Assembly (NCBI GenBank): GCA_900319235.1
Contig: ONNR01000004.1
Span: 62,001-126,000, forward strand
Direction: 5' to 3'
DNA from: an uncultured Prevotellaceae bacterium
GTDB taxonomy: Bacteria > Bacteroidota > Bacteroidia > Bacteroidales > UBA3663
Length of the DNA: 64,000 bases
A program made the position numbers and the translations under genes. The notes beneath the pieces are model-generated. The model was not told the DNA's origin. It was given only the letters and a program-made list of their open reading frames with translations, and searched no databases. Positions 33,375-42,054 of the stretch are shown piece by piece (the stretch's first letter is position 1; the number at the start of each line of letters is the position of its first letter).

Positions 33375-34292
33375 ATGCCTTTAATACTTCCCAAGAACCT
33401 TCCAGCAATAGAAGCTCTCAAGCAAGAGAATATCTTCGTGATGGACTATGATAGGGCAGATATGCAGCGGATACGTCCGTTGCGTATCTGTGTGCTCAAT
33501 CTTATGCCCATCAAGGAGCAGACCGAAAACGACCTCATTCGTCTCTTGTCAAACACTCCACTGCAGATTGAGATTGTCTTTATGATGCTTTCAACCCACG
33601 TGTCGAAGAACACATCGACCGAGCATATGGAGCGATTCTATACGCCTTTCAGTGAGCTTCGTAACAAGAAGTTTGATGGAATGATTATAACTGGTGCACC
33701 TGTCGAACAGCTTGACTTTGAGCAGGTCACCTATTGGCAGGAACTCACCGATATCTTCGATTGGACACGCACCAACGTTCAATCGACTATGTTCATTTGC
33801 TGGGCAGCTCAGGCGGGACTTTATCATTTCCACAAGGTTCCCAAGTATCCACTCGACCATAAGATGTTTGGCATCTTCAAGCATGGGAAGGCCGATCCCA
33901 AGTGCCCTATTTTCCGTGGCTTCGATGACGAGTTCTATGTGCCCCATAGCCGTCATTCGGAAGTGCGTCGTGAAGATATTCTTAAGCATCCCGAACTTGA
34001 GATTATGGCCGAGAGTCGTGAGAGCGGTGTCTATATGGTTATGGAACGTGATGGTCGCGAGATATACGTCACAGGGCATTCCGAATATGCTCCCGATACG
34101 CTCGATAAGGAGTATAAGCGAGACCTTGCCAAGGGCCTTCCTATCGATATGCCGGTTAACTACTATCGCGATGGAAATCCCAACAACGGACCCTTGGTTC
34201 GTTGGCGTTCGGTAGCCAATCTTCTGTTTACCAATTGGCTGAATTACTACGTATATCAGGCAACTCCGTTCGATATCAATGAGATTCAGTAG
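33375..34292 (+). CDS. metA: MetA-family homoserine O-acyltransferase, probably acetyl-CoA type
   Basis: A 305-residue cytoplasmic enzyme that activates homoserine for methionine synthesis. The catalytic Cys142 (FICWAAQAG), His235 and Glu237 (TGHSEYAPD) are at exactly the family positions. The substrate-determining residue 111 is Glu (TGAPVEQLDF); in characterised MetA proteins Gly111 goes with succinyl-CoA and Glu111 with acetyl-CoA, so this is more likely a homoserine O-acetyltransferase than the succinyltransferase its family name suggests. Full length. The ATG is 2 nt after the lipoprotein gene; transcription ends at the strong hairpin at 34311. No SAM riboswitch is seen in the operon leader, which is short. 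Confidence 0.93.
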   Translation: MPLILPKNLPAIEALKQENIFVMDYDRADMQRIRPLRICVLNLMPIKEQTENDLIRLLSNTPLQIEIVFMMLSTHVSKNTSTEHMERFYTPFSELRNKKFDGMIITGAPVEQLDFEQVTYWQELTDIFDWTRTNVQSTMFICWAAQAGLYHFHKVPKYPLDHKMFGIFKHGKADPKCPIFRGFDDEFYVPHSRHSEVRREDILKHPELEIMAESRESGVYMVMERDGREIYVTGHSEYAPDTLDKEYKRDLAKGLPIDMPVNYYRDGNPNNGPLVRWRSVANLLFTNWLNYYVYQATPFDINEIQ

Positions 34293-34310
34293 TTAAAAAT
34301 TAACAAAAAT

Positions 34311-34349
34311 ACGCCGATTTAACTGAAATTAAATCGGCGTTTAACATTT
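34311..34349 (+). terminator. Intrinsic terminator after metA
   Basis: Perfect 12-bp stem, ACGCCGATTTAA (34311-34322) with TTAAATCGGCGT (34329-34340), 6-nt loop, then a T-rich tail. Confidence 0.92.
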
Positions 34350-34364
34350 TTAAAATTATACCTC

Positions 34365-34395
34365 TTGCATATATCGTCAAAAAAAACTATCTTTG
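34365..34395 (+). promoter_or_regulatory. Promoter of the moxR-bat operon
   Basis: CTTG (34364-34367), about 20 nt, TATCTTTG (34388-34395). The start would lie about 35 nt before the ATG at 34437. Confidence 0.75.
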
Positions 34396-34436
34396 CACCC
34401 GATTTTGTAGAATTCTAATATAAAACGACATAAAAA

Positions 34437-35429
34437 ATGGAAAGAGTTGACATTCGTGAGCTCAATGAGCTCATTGAGAGCAAAAGCGCCTTCGTGGGCG
34501 TCCTGACCCAGGGAATGGATCAGGTGATTGTTGGACAGAAGCATCTTGTCGAGTCATTGCTGATCGGACTGTTGGCCGATGGTCATATCCTCCTCGAGGG
34601 TGTGCCGGGTTTGGCCAAGACCCTTGCCATCAAGACGCTTGCCCAGTTGATCGAAGCCAAGTATAGCCGCATCCAGTTCACTCCTGACTTGCTGCCTGCC
34701 GACGTTATCGGTACGATGGTTTATTCGCAGAAGAACGAGCAGTTCACCGTCAAGAAAGGCCCGATTTTCGCCAACTTCGTACTCGCTGACGAAATCAACC
34801 GCGCTCCTGCCAAGGTTCAGTCCGCGCTTCTCGAAGCAATGCAGGAGCATCAGGTCACCATCGGCTCGGAAACCTTCAAACTCGACCGTCCATTCCTCGT
34901 AATGGCCACCCAGAACCCCATTGAGCAGGAGGGAACCTATCCGCTCCCCGAGGCACAATGTGACCGTTTCATGCTCAAGGTGAAGATCGATTATCCCAAG
35001 AAGGAGGAGGAGATGAAGATTGTTGCCAACCACCTTATCGGAATGAAGACCGACCTTGACCCGGTGATGAGCAGTGCCGAGATTCTCGAGGCCCGCAAGA
35101 TCGTCAAGCAGGTGTATATCGACGAGAAGATCCAGAAGTATATCATTGACATCGTCTTTGCAACCCGATATCCCGAGACCTATGGTATGGAGTCGCTCAA
35201 GGACATGATCGCTTATGGCGCTTCACCACGTGCCTCAATCAACCTTGCTCTTGCAGCCCGCGCCTTCGCGTTCCTCAAGCATCGTGGTTACGTTATCCCC
35301 GAAGATGTGCGCGCCATCTGTCCAGACGTTATGCGTCATCGCATCGGCTTGTCGTACGAAGCTGAAGCTAACAATCTTACCACCGAAGAAGTTATCGCTG
35401 AGATCCTCAATAAGGTCGAAGTACCGTAA
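34437..35429 (+). CDS. MoxR-family AAA+ ATPase
   Basis: A 330-residue cytoplasmic AAA+ ATPase of the MoxR family. Walker A is GVPGLAKT, Walker B LADEINRAP, and the sensor-1 region ATQNPIEQEGTYPLPEAQ with the Arg in CDRF is typical. MoxR proteins act as chaperones that insert cofactors or activate von Willebrand factor A (VWA) partners; the genes that follow encode one DUF58 and two VWA proteins, the standard partners. It heads the operon and its stop is 2 nt before the DUF58 gene. In Bacteroides fragilis the downstream bat genes are linked to oxygen tolerance. Confidence 0.93.
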   Translation: MERVDIRELNELIESKSAFVGVLTQGMDQVIVGQKHLVESLLIGLLADGHILLEGVPGLAKTLAIKTLAQLIEAKYSRIQFTPDLLPADVIGTMVYSQKNEQFTVKKGPIFANFVLADEINRAPAKVQSALLEAMQEHQVTIGSETFKLDRPFLVMATQNPIEQEGTYPLPEAQCDRFMLKVKIDYPKKEEEMKIVANHLIGMKTDLDPVMSSAEILEARKIVKQVYIDEKIQKYIIDIVFATRYPETYGMESLKDMIAYGASPRASINLALAARAFAFLKHRGYVIPEDVRAICPDVMRHRIGLSYEAEANNLTTEEVIAEILNKVEVP

Positions 35430-35431
35430 TT

Positions 35432-36301
35432 ATGGAAACCACCGAATTAATCAAGAAGGTTCGACAAATCGAGATCAAGTCGCGTGGCTTGAGCGCCAAT
35501 ATCTTTGCAGGTTCCTACAAGACGGCGTTCAAGGGCCATGGTATGTCGTTTGCTGAGGTGCGTGAGTACCAGTATGGTGACGACGTGCGTGACATTGACT
35601 GGAACGTGACAGCGCGCCAGAACAAGCCACACATCAAGATCTTCGAGGAGGAGCGCGAACTGACCATTATGCTGATGATCGACGTGAGCGGAAGCCGAGA
35701 GTTCGGTACCGCCACGCAGACCAAGCAGGAGCAGATCACACAGATAGCTGCCACATTGGCCATGTCGGGCATTCAGAACAACGATAAGATCGGTGTGATT
35801 TTCTTTTCCGACCGAATCGAGAAGTATATTCCTCCGCAGAAGGGAAAGAAGCACGTGCTCGCCATCATCTCCGAGATGCTGAAGTTCGAACCTGTACAAC
35901 GTGGCACCGACATCAATCGTGCCATCCAGTATGTCTCGAATGCTCAGAAGAAGCGTTGCACCACTATCATCATCAGTGACTTCTTCGATGCCAATTCCTT
36001 CAAGCAGTCGCTTCAGATTGCCAGTTCGAAGCACGATGTCATTGCCATCCAGGTCTATGATCCGCGCGAGACTGAGCTTCCCGATGTGGGATTTATGAAG
36101 GTGCGCGACGCCGAAACGGGAGCCGAGCGATGGGTTGATACCAGTTCGCGTCGTGTCCGTCAGGCTTATTCCGACTGGTGGGCCAAGACTCAGGCACAGA
36201 TGCAGGATGCATTCCTTCATTCCCGTGTCGATAGTGTGTCAATCCGCACCGACGAGGATTTCGTACCCGCCCTGCTTTCCCTCTTCAAGCGTCGCAGCTA
36301 A
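35432..36301 (+). CDS. DUF58 (VWA-like) domain protein
   Basis: A 289-residue protein with the DUF58 signature GHGMSFAEVREYQYGDDVRD followed by DWNVTAR and a VWA fold with a metal site MLMIDVSGSREFG (DxSxS). There is no signal peptide or membrane helix, so it is cytoplasmic or associated with the membrane complex. It is the usual partner of MoxR ATPases and is thought to form part of the substrate or complex that MoxR remodels. It starts 2 nt after moxR and ends 13 nt before the next gene. Full length for its family. Confidence 0.9.
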   Translation: METTELIKKVRQIEIKSRGLSANIFAGSYKTAFKGHGMSFAEVREYQYGDDVRDIDWNVTARQNKPHIKIFEEERELTIMLMIDVSGSREFGTATQTKQEQITQIAATLAMSGIQNNDKIGVIFFSDRIEKYIPPQKGKKHVLAIISEMLKFEPVQRGTDINRAIQYVSNAQKKRCTTIIISDFFDANSFKQSLQIASSKHDVIAIQVYDPRETELPDVGFMKVRDAETGAERWVDTSSRRVRQAYSDWWAKTQAQMQDAFLHSRVDSVSIRTDEDFVPALLSLFKRRS

Positions 36302-36314
36302 TTCTTTAAGTATA

Positions 36315-37367
36315 ATGAATAGAATATTCAAAACAGCCGCCGTTGTTCTATGCCTATGGGGCAGTGCCGTTGCCAGTGACGCCCAGCAGCCCAAGGTGAG
36401 TGTCGAGATGGATTCGACCTACGTCACCTTTGGATGTCCGATGACGTTTCACTTGCAAGCCATCGTGCCTGAGGGGCAGCAGATCATCTTCCCTCAGGAT
36501 GTGCTCAAGCACGGCGGCATTGTGGCCTACGATGATTCTGCGCAATATCTGCTGGAGCTCGACACGTTCAAGCCCCTTTCAATCGATACTGTGCAGCAGG
36601 AAAGCGGTTTTGTGACCCTTCGTGAGGATGTCACTGTCTTCGCTTTTGATTCCGCCACATTCTATATCCCTCCTTTCGAATTCCTCAGTCAGACGGGCGA
36701 TACACTTCGCACCAACTCCCTTGCCTTGAAGGTGTTTGTGCCTTTCGAGAGCATTGAAGTTGATCCGCAAAAGTTCGTGGGCCTCAAGGATGTCGAAGAT
36801 CCGGAGTTTGTCTTTATGGACTACATCTGGTACTTCCTTATCCCGTTCTTCATCCTGGCAGCACTCGCTGCAGGGTGGTTCGGATGGCAGTATTACAAGA
36901 GGCACAAGAAGAATGCTCCTGTCGTTGTTCCCAAGACCAAGCCGTTGCCTCCGCATGTCATCGCTATGAATGCTCTCGACAACCTGGCAGAGAAGAAACT
37001 ATGGCAGAATGGTCGTGACAAGGAGTTCCATACCGAACTTACTGAAATCCTTCGCCAGTACATCGAGGCACGTTTCGCTGTGCCTGCAATGGAAAAGACC
37101 TCCGATGAGATTCTTGACGAACTCTATGAGTTGGCCGAGAGCCAGAAGGCTTCGCTGGCCAACCTTAAGCAGATTCTTTCGATAGCCGACCTGGTAAAAT
37201 TTGCCAAATATCACCCATATGCTGACGAGAACCAACTCTCGTTCGTCAACTCAAGAATGTTTGTCGAGCAGACAAAGAAGGTCGAGGTCGAAGAAACTGA
37301 GAAAGAGGTTTCCGAAGTTGAATCGACAGGGGAGGAGCAGAATCAATCTACAATGGCTGAAAAATAA
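36315..37367 (+). CDS. Bat-operon membrane protein (DUF4381-like)
   Basis: A 350-residue protein: signal peptide 1-23, a beta-rich periplasmic domain to about 170, one membrane helix at about 177-200 (WYFLIPFFILAALAAGWFGW) and a helical cytoplasmic domain with AMNALDNLAEKKLWQ and ILRQYIEARFAVPAMEKTS, which resembles DUF4381. The C-terminus is Glu-rich. It lies between the DUF58 gene and batA, a place where a protein of this type is common in Bacteroidota. Start at the ATG 36315, 13 nt after the DUF58 stop; the longer frame upstream overlaps that gene. Its role is inferred only from the operon. Confidence 0.78.
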   Translation: MNRIFKTAAVVLCLWGSAVASDAQQPKVSVEMDSTYVTFGCPMTFHLQAIVPEGQQIIFPQDVLKHGGIVAYDDSAQYLLELDTFKPLSIDTVQQESGFVTLREDVTVFAFDSATFYIPPFEFLSQTGDTLRTNSLALKVFVPFESIEVDPQKFVGLKDVEDPEFVFMDYIWYFLIPFFILAALAAGWFGWQYYKRHKKNAPVVVPKTKPLPPHVIAMNALDNLAEKKLWQNGRDKEFHTELTEILRQYIEARFAVPAMEKTSDEILDELYELAESQKASLANLKQILSIADLVKFAKYHPYADENQLSFVNSRMFVEQTKKVEVEETEKEVSEVESTGEEQNQSTMAEK

Positions 37368-37378
37368 TCCATAATAAA

Positions 37379-38371
37379 ATGCAGTTCGCCAATCCTGGAT
37401 ATTTATTCCTATTGATATTGCTGATACCCGCCATTGCGTGGTACATCTGGAAGCAGTCTGAGGCTCAGGCTTCGCTTCAGGTCTCTTCGACCAGCGCTTT
37501 CCAGAAGTTGCCCCGTTCGTGGAAGGAGTATCTTCGTCATGTCAATTTCGCGCTGCTCTGTGGTGCAGCTGCCATGACCATTGTCGCCCTGGCACGTCCA
37601 CAGAGTTCCGACAGTTGGAGCCAGTCCAATACGGAGGGTATCGATATCGTCCTTTCGCTCGACGTGTCCAACTCAATGCATTTCGAGGATTTCCGTCCCG
37701 ACCGACTGGAGGCTTCCAAGGAGGTGGCTTCGCGCTTTGTGGCAGGTCGTCCCAACGATAACATCGGCCTTGTGCTCTTCGGCAGCGAATCCTACACCAT
37801 GTGCCCAATGACCAGTGACCATGCTGTAGTTTCGAATATGATTAATTCCGTGACCTTTGACCTCATCGACGGCGGTTCAACGGCCATCGGCGATGGTCTT
37901 GTTACCGCAGTCAATCGTATTCGTTCAGGACAAGCCAAGTCGAAAGTGATTATCCTTTTGACCGATGGTTCCAACAATTCGGGTGATGTGTCGCCCAAGG
38001 ATGCAGCCCAGGTTGCTCATGCTATGGGTGTGCGCCTCTATACCATTGGCGTTGGCTCAAAGGGAGAGTTCGAGACTACCGTAGGATACGATCCGTTCGG
38101 GCGCCCTGTTCGTCAAAAGGTCAAGGCCGACATCGACGAGGAGACTCTCAAGGCAATGGCTCAGTTCACAGGCGGCCGTTATTTCCGTGCCACCAACAAG
38201 AATTCGTTGTCAGAAATCTTCGATGAGATTGACAAGATGGAAAAGACCAAGATGTCGGTTCGTGAGTTTTCACGCAAGGATGAAGAGTTCCTGCCCTTCG
38301 CTTTAGCCGCCATCGCCTTGTTGCTACTCCATGTCATTCTTCGAAATACCGTTCTTCGCAATATACCCTAA
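37379..38371 (+). CDS. batA: BatA, VWA-domain aerotolerance protein
   Basis: A 330-residue inner-membrane protein with two N-terminal membrane segments (about 6-24 and 57-78), a VWA domain whose metal site is LSLDVSNSMHFEDF, and a C-terminal membrane helix (LPFALAAIALLLLHVIL). The Thr of STAIGDGLV and the Asp of LLTDGSNNSG complete the metal site. It fits BatA of B. fragilis, where the bat operon was linked to aerotolerance; biochemical role remains uncertain. It starts 11 nt after the previous gene and ends 3 nt before batB. Confidence 0.9.
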   Translation: MQFANPGYLFLLILLIPAIAWYIWKQSEAQASLQVSSTSAFQKLPRSWKEYLRHVNFALLCGAAAMTIVALARPQSSDSWSQSNTEGIDIVLSLDVSNSMHFEDFRPDRLEASKEVASRFVAGRPNDNIGLVLFGSESYTMCPMTSDHAVVSNMINSVTFDLIDGGSTAIGDGLVTAVNRIRSGQAKSKVIILLTDGSNNSGDVSPKDAAQVAHAMGVRLYTIGVGSKGEFETTVGYDPFGRPVRQKVKADIDEETLKAMAQFTGGRYFRATNKNSLSEIFDEIDKMEKTKMSVREFSRKDEEFLPFALAAIALLLLHVILRNTVLRNIP

Positions 38372-38374
38372 GCA

Positions 38375-40114
38375 ATGGATAACTTTCGTTTTGCCAATCC
38401 TAATATACTTTGGCTGCTGATTGTAGTTTTTGCTCTCGTGGTCTTGTTCCTCGTGAGCCGAATGAGCAGTCACAAAGCCTTGCGTCGTTTTGGCGACCTG
38501 CGCCTGCTGCGTCCGTTGATGCAGGGTGTCAGCGAAGGGAAGCTTCGCGTCAAGTTCGCTATTGAGATGCTTGCCCTTGTCTGCCTCATCATCGCTGCTG
38601 CCCGTCCTCAGTTCGGTTCGAAGCTTGAGACCGTCAAAAAGGAAGGTATTGAGGTGATGGTTTGTCTCGATATCTCCAATTCGATGTTGGCTGAGGACAT
38701 CCAGCCCAATCGCCTTGAGAGGGCCAAGCGTATGTTGTCGCGTCTTGTCGATAATCTCGACAACGATCAGGTGGGTCTCATTGTCTTTGCAGGCGAAGCC
38801 TATACTCAGCTCCCAATCACCAACGACTTCGTGTCGGCAAAGATGTTCCTCCAGAGCATCGACCCTCGTATGGTATCGTTGCAAGGTACAGCTATCGGTG
38901 CTGCCATCAATCTGGCTGTACGTAGTTTCACACCCAACGAGGCTTCCGAAAAGGCTATTGTTCTCATCACCGATGGTGAAAATCATGAGGATGATGCGAA
39001 GGGTGCTGCAGCCAACGCTCTTGCCAAAGGCATACACACCCACGTCATCGGCATCGGTTCGACACAGGGCGCCCTTGTCCCCGACGATTCGGGTCGTCCG
39101 GGTTCCTATCGCAAGGATGCTTCGGGCAATCCTGTCACTACACGTCTCGACGAGCAGATGGCTCAAGCCATTGCGGCAGCTGGTCAGGGCATCTATGCTC
39201 ATGCCGACAACACTAATTCCGCTGTGCAGACTCTCACCGAAAGCCTCGGCCAACTAAAGACCACTGAACTCGAGAGTCATGTCTTTGCAGATTATGATGA
39301 CAAGTTCATGCCATTTCTTGCCATTGCACTTATTCTCCTCTTGATTGATATGTTCCTTCTTGATAAGGCGAATGCTCTGCTTCGGAAGATTCGTATTTTC
39401 GTCCTCATTGGCTTTTGCATGACGATGTTCGACCCTGCTTCGGCACAGTCAGCACGAAAGGCACGTTCGGCCACTCGCGAAGGCAATGCTTTCTATCACG
39501 ACAGTCTTTGGCACGATGCCGAGATGAAGTATCGACGTGCGCAGGAGCAGATGCCTACCGATTCCATTTCGCAGTACAACCTTGCCAATGCCCTCCTCCA
39601 GCAACAGGAGCAGGAAAAGGCACAGGATGCCATGTCGTTCTATGGTAAGGTAATCGAAAGTTCCGAGCGAGGTGGCAATCACCGCTTGGCTTCACTCGCT
39701 TCGTTCAATGCCGGCGACATCTGTATGGCTAGTCAGCAATACGATCAGGCGATCAACTTCTTCAAACGTGCGCTTCGCAATAATCCTCTCGATTACGAGG
39801 CTCGCTATAACCTGCTCCTTGCCAAGAAACTTCTTCAGCAACAGCAAAACGAAGACCAGCAGGATAAGCAGCAACAAGAGCAACAGCAGGAGCAGCAACA
39901 GCAGCAACCGCCGAAACAAGATCAACCTCAACAGGATCAGCAACAACAGCAGGAGCAGCAGGAACAACAGCAACCGCCGCAGAATCAGATGAGCCAGGAC
40001 CAGGCTGAGGCTATCCTCAACGCCAATAATCGTGACGAGCAGGAGACCCAGGAGAAGGTCAAGCAGCATCAGATGCAGCAGATGAAACGTCGCAAGACCA
40101 ACAAGGACTGGTAA
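38375..40114 (+). CDS. batB: BatB-BatC fusion: VWA domain plus TPR and Gln-rich tail
   Basis: A 579-residue protein. Residues 1-330 repeat the BatA layout (two membrane helices, VWA with VCLDISNSMLAEDI, membrane helix near 309-326). After a second hydrophobic segment (about 338-352) comes a BatC-like TPR part (FYHDSLWHDAEMKYRRAQEQ, GDICMASQQYDQAINFFKRAL), then a Gln/Glu/Pro-rich tail of about 60 residues and a basic end. In B. fragilis batB and batC are separate; here they are one frame with no sign of an error. The Gln-rich tail comes from CAA/CAG runs at 39835-39985. It joins batA and batD with gaps of 3 and 21 nt. Confidence 0.88.
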   Translation: MDNFRFANPNILWLLIVVFALVVLFLVSRMSSHKALRRFGDLRLLRPLMQGVSEGKLRVKFAIEMLALVCLIIAAARPQFGSKLETVKKEGIEVMVCLDISNSMLAEDIQPNRLERAKRMLSRLVDNLDNDQVGLIVFAGEAYTQLPITNDFVSAKMFLQSIDPRMVSLQGTAIGAAINLAVRSFTPNEASEKAIVLITDGENHEDDAKGAAANALAKGIHTHVIGIGSTQGALVPDDSGRPGSYRKDASGNPVTTRLDEQMAQAIAAAGQGIYAHADNTNSAVQTLTESLGQLKTTELESHVFADYDDKFMPFLAIALILLLIDMFLLDKANALLRKIRIFVLIGFCMTMFDPASAQSARKARSATREGNAFYHDSLWHDAEMKYRRAQEQMPTDSISQYNLANALLQQQEQEKAQDAMSFYGKVIESSERGGNHRLASLASFNAGDICMASQQYDQAINFFKRALRNNPLDYEARYNLLLAKKLLQQQQNEDQQDKQQQEQQQEQQQQQPPKQDQPQQDQQQQQEQQEQQQPPQNQMSQDQAEAILNANNRDEQETQEKVKQHQMQQMKRRKTNKDW

Positions 40115-40135
40115 TAAAAATTAAACAATAAAATA

Positions 40136-42004
40136 ATGAGACGCAAATTCCTATTCACTCTCATTCTTTCGTTTCTGACCACAGCAATGGTCTGGGCCGA
40201 CACGACATTTCGTGCCAAAGCACCCAGTAGCGTCGCTGTCGGTCAGCAGTTCCGTTTGGAATATGTCGTCACTGCACGAGCATCCGGTATCACGGTAGAT
40301 CTTAAGGATACCGGTTTCGATGTGCTATATGGCCCAACTACAAGTTCGTCATCGAGCACCAGCATCGTCAATGGACAGATGAGTTCCGAGGTGCGTACTA
40401 CCTTCTCGTATGTTCTTTCGGCAACCAAGGAGGGAACATTTACCTTGCCGGCTGCCACGATTAAGGTCGATGGCGAAACGCTCACGTCCAATAGTGTTTC
40501 GGTCAAGGTTCTTCCTGCCGACCAGCAGCCTGCTGGCCAGGCATCGGGAGCACGTAGTCAGCAGGGTGGGGCACAGGCCAAGTTCAATAAAGACGATGTG
40601 CACCTTGTTCTCGACCTCTCGAAGACGTCAGCCTACGAAGGTGAAGCAATTGTTGCCACGCTGAAACTATATTGGCGCAATACCCAGATGGGTAATCCTT
40701 CGGATGTCAAATTGCCCGATTTCGAAGGGTTCACCGTGCAGGATATGGACAACGACAATGCACAGGCTTCGCTCGAGCATTTCAATGGCGCCAACTACCA
40801 GATGTATCCGCTTGTCAAGTGGTTGCTCTTCCCTTCGCGTTCGGGCGAGTTGACCATACCAGCTGCTACACTGACGGCTAATGTCGCCATCGTTTCGACA
40901 CGACGTACCGGAGGATTCTTCGATTGGCCGATGGAATACACCGAGAATGTGGCTGTGCCACTTCGTTCGGCAGCACGCAAGGTCAATGTCAAGTCTCTTC
41001 CTGCTGGCAAACCGGGTTCCTACATGAATGCGGTAGGCAACTTCAATGTGAAGAGTGTTCTCACCGCCGATAAGGTACGAGCCAACGATGCTGTCATCTA
41101 TCGAATCACCATCGACGGTGTAGGCAACCTCAAATATGTCAAGGAACCCGAACCAGAGTTCCCAACAGATTTCGAAGTATTTGATCCAAAGGTCGATCTC
41201 AGTACACGTGCCACATCGTCGGGTGTGCAGGGCAAGAAAACCATCGAATACACCATCATTCCTCGTCATGCTGGCAAGTATGAGATTCCAGCCTTGGAGT
41301 TCAGCTATTTCGATGTCAGGAGTGGTCAGTACAAGACCATTCGCACCGATGCCTACTCCCTTGAAGTGGAAAAAGGTCCGAATGAAGGTAGTACGGGCGG
41401 TGGTGCTGTTGACTTTACAGGCACCAACCAGGAGCGTATTCGTGTGCTTGGCAACGATATCCGTTATCTCCATAGTGTCGATGCAGATCGTCTCGATTTG
41501 GGCAAGATCAATCCAGAGACGGGTAAGCCGGAACCTCTCAAGCCGTTCTTCGGTACTCTCGCCTATTGGATGTTCTTCCTAGTGCCCTTCATCGCCTTCG
41601 TTATCTTGGCCTTTATCTATCGTCGTCGCATCCGTCGTATGGCCGACATTGCAGGTATGCGTACCCGTCGCGCAGGAAAGGTGGCTGAGCGTCGCCTTAA
41701 GACCGCCAAGAAGGCTCTCAATGCGAAAGATGAGAATGCGTTCTACGAAGCTATTCACAAGGCTATTCTTGGATATGTTTGTGATAAATTGCGCATTCCT
41801 TTGAGCGACTTGACGCAGGATACTGTTTTCGAAATGCTCGAGAAGCACAGTGTCCCTGAGATGACCATCCATGAGGTGAAGGAAGTGCTCGATACCTGTC
41901 AGTTTGCACGCTATGCGCCTTCCACCGACTCGCAGGCTATGGATGTGCTTTATAAGAAGACATCCAAGGTGATTGATCGCCTAGAATCCGAGATCAAGAA
42001 ATAA
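40136..42004 (+). CDS. batD: BatD, oxygen-tolerance protein
   Basis: A 622-residue protein with a signal peptide (about 1-21, ending VWA), a periplasmic part of three or four beta-sandwich domains with the family start FRAKAPSSVAVGQQFRLEY, a membrane helix at about 474-493 (YWMFFLVPFIAFVILAFIY) and a helical cytoplasmic end. This is the BatD layout of the B. fragilis aerotolerance operon. It may form the periplasmic part of a complex with BatA and BatB. A batE gene follows after 50 nt; that gap holds the heptamer tract at 42023-42049. Confidence 0.9.
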   Translation: MRRKFLFTLILSFLTTAMVWADTTFRAKAPSSVAVGQQFRLEYVVTARASGITVDLKDTGFDVLYGPTTSSSSSTSIVNGQMSSEVRTTFSYVLSATKEGTFTLPAATIKVDGETLTSNSVSVKVLPADQQPAGQASGARSQQGGAQAKFNKDDVHLVLDLSKTSAYEGEAIVATLKLYWRNTQMGNPSDVKLPDFEGFTVQDMDNDNAQASLEHFNGANYQMYPLVKWLLFPSRSGELTIPAATLTANVAIVSTRRTGGFFDWPMEYTENVAVPLRSAARKVNVKSLPAGKPGSYMNAVGNFNVKSVLTADKVRANDAVIYRITIDGVGNLKYVKEPEPEFPTDFEVFDPKVDLSTRATSSGVQGKKTIEYTIIPRHAGKYEIPALEFSYFDVRSGQYKTIRTDAYSLEVEKGPNEGSTGGGAVDFTGTNQERIRVLGNDIRYLHSVDADRLDLGKINPETGKPEPLKPFFGTLAYWMFFLVPFIAFVILAFIYRRRIRRMADIAGMRTRRAGKVAERRLKTAKKALNAKDENAFYEAIHKAILGYVCDKLRIPLSDLTQDTVFEMLEKHSVPEMTIHEVKEVLDTCQFARYAPSTDSQAMDVLYKKTSKVIDRLESEIKK

Positions 42005-42022
42005 AGCGATTCAACGAAAGAT

Positions 42023-42049
42023 AATTGTTAATTGTTAATTATTAATTGT
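42023..42049 (+). repeat. 27-bp AATTGTT-heptamer tract before batE
   Basis: Identical over 27 bp, in gene sense, to the tract at 14971-14945. Here one further partial unit leads directly to the GTG at 42055. Confidence 0.92.
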
Positions 42050-42054
42050 TAATT

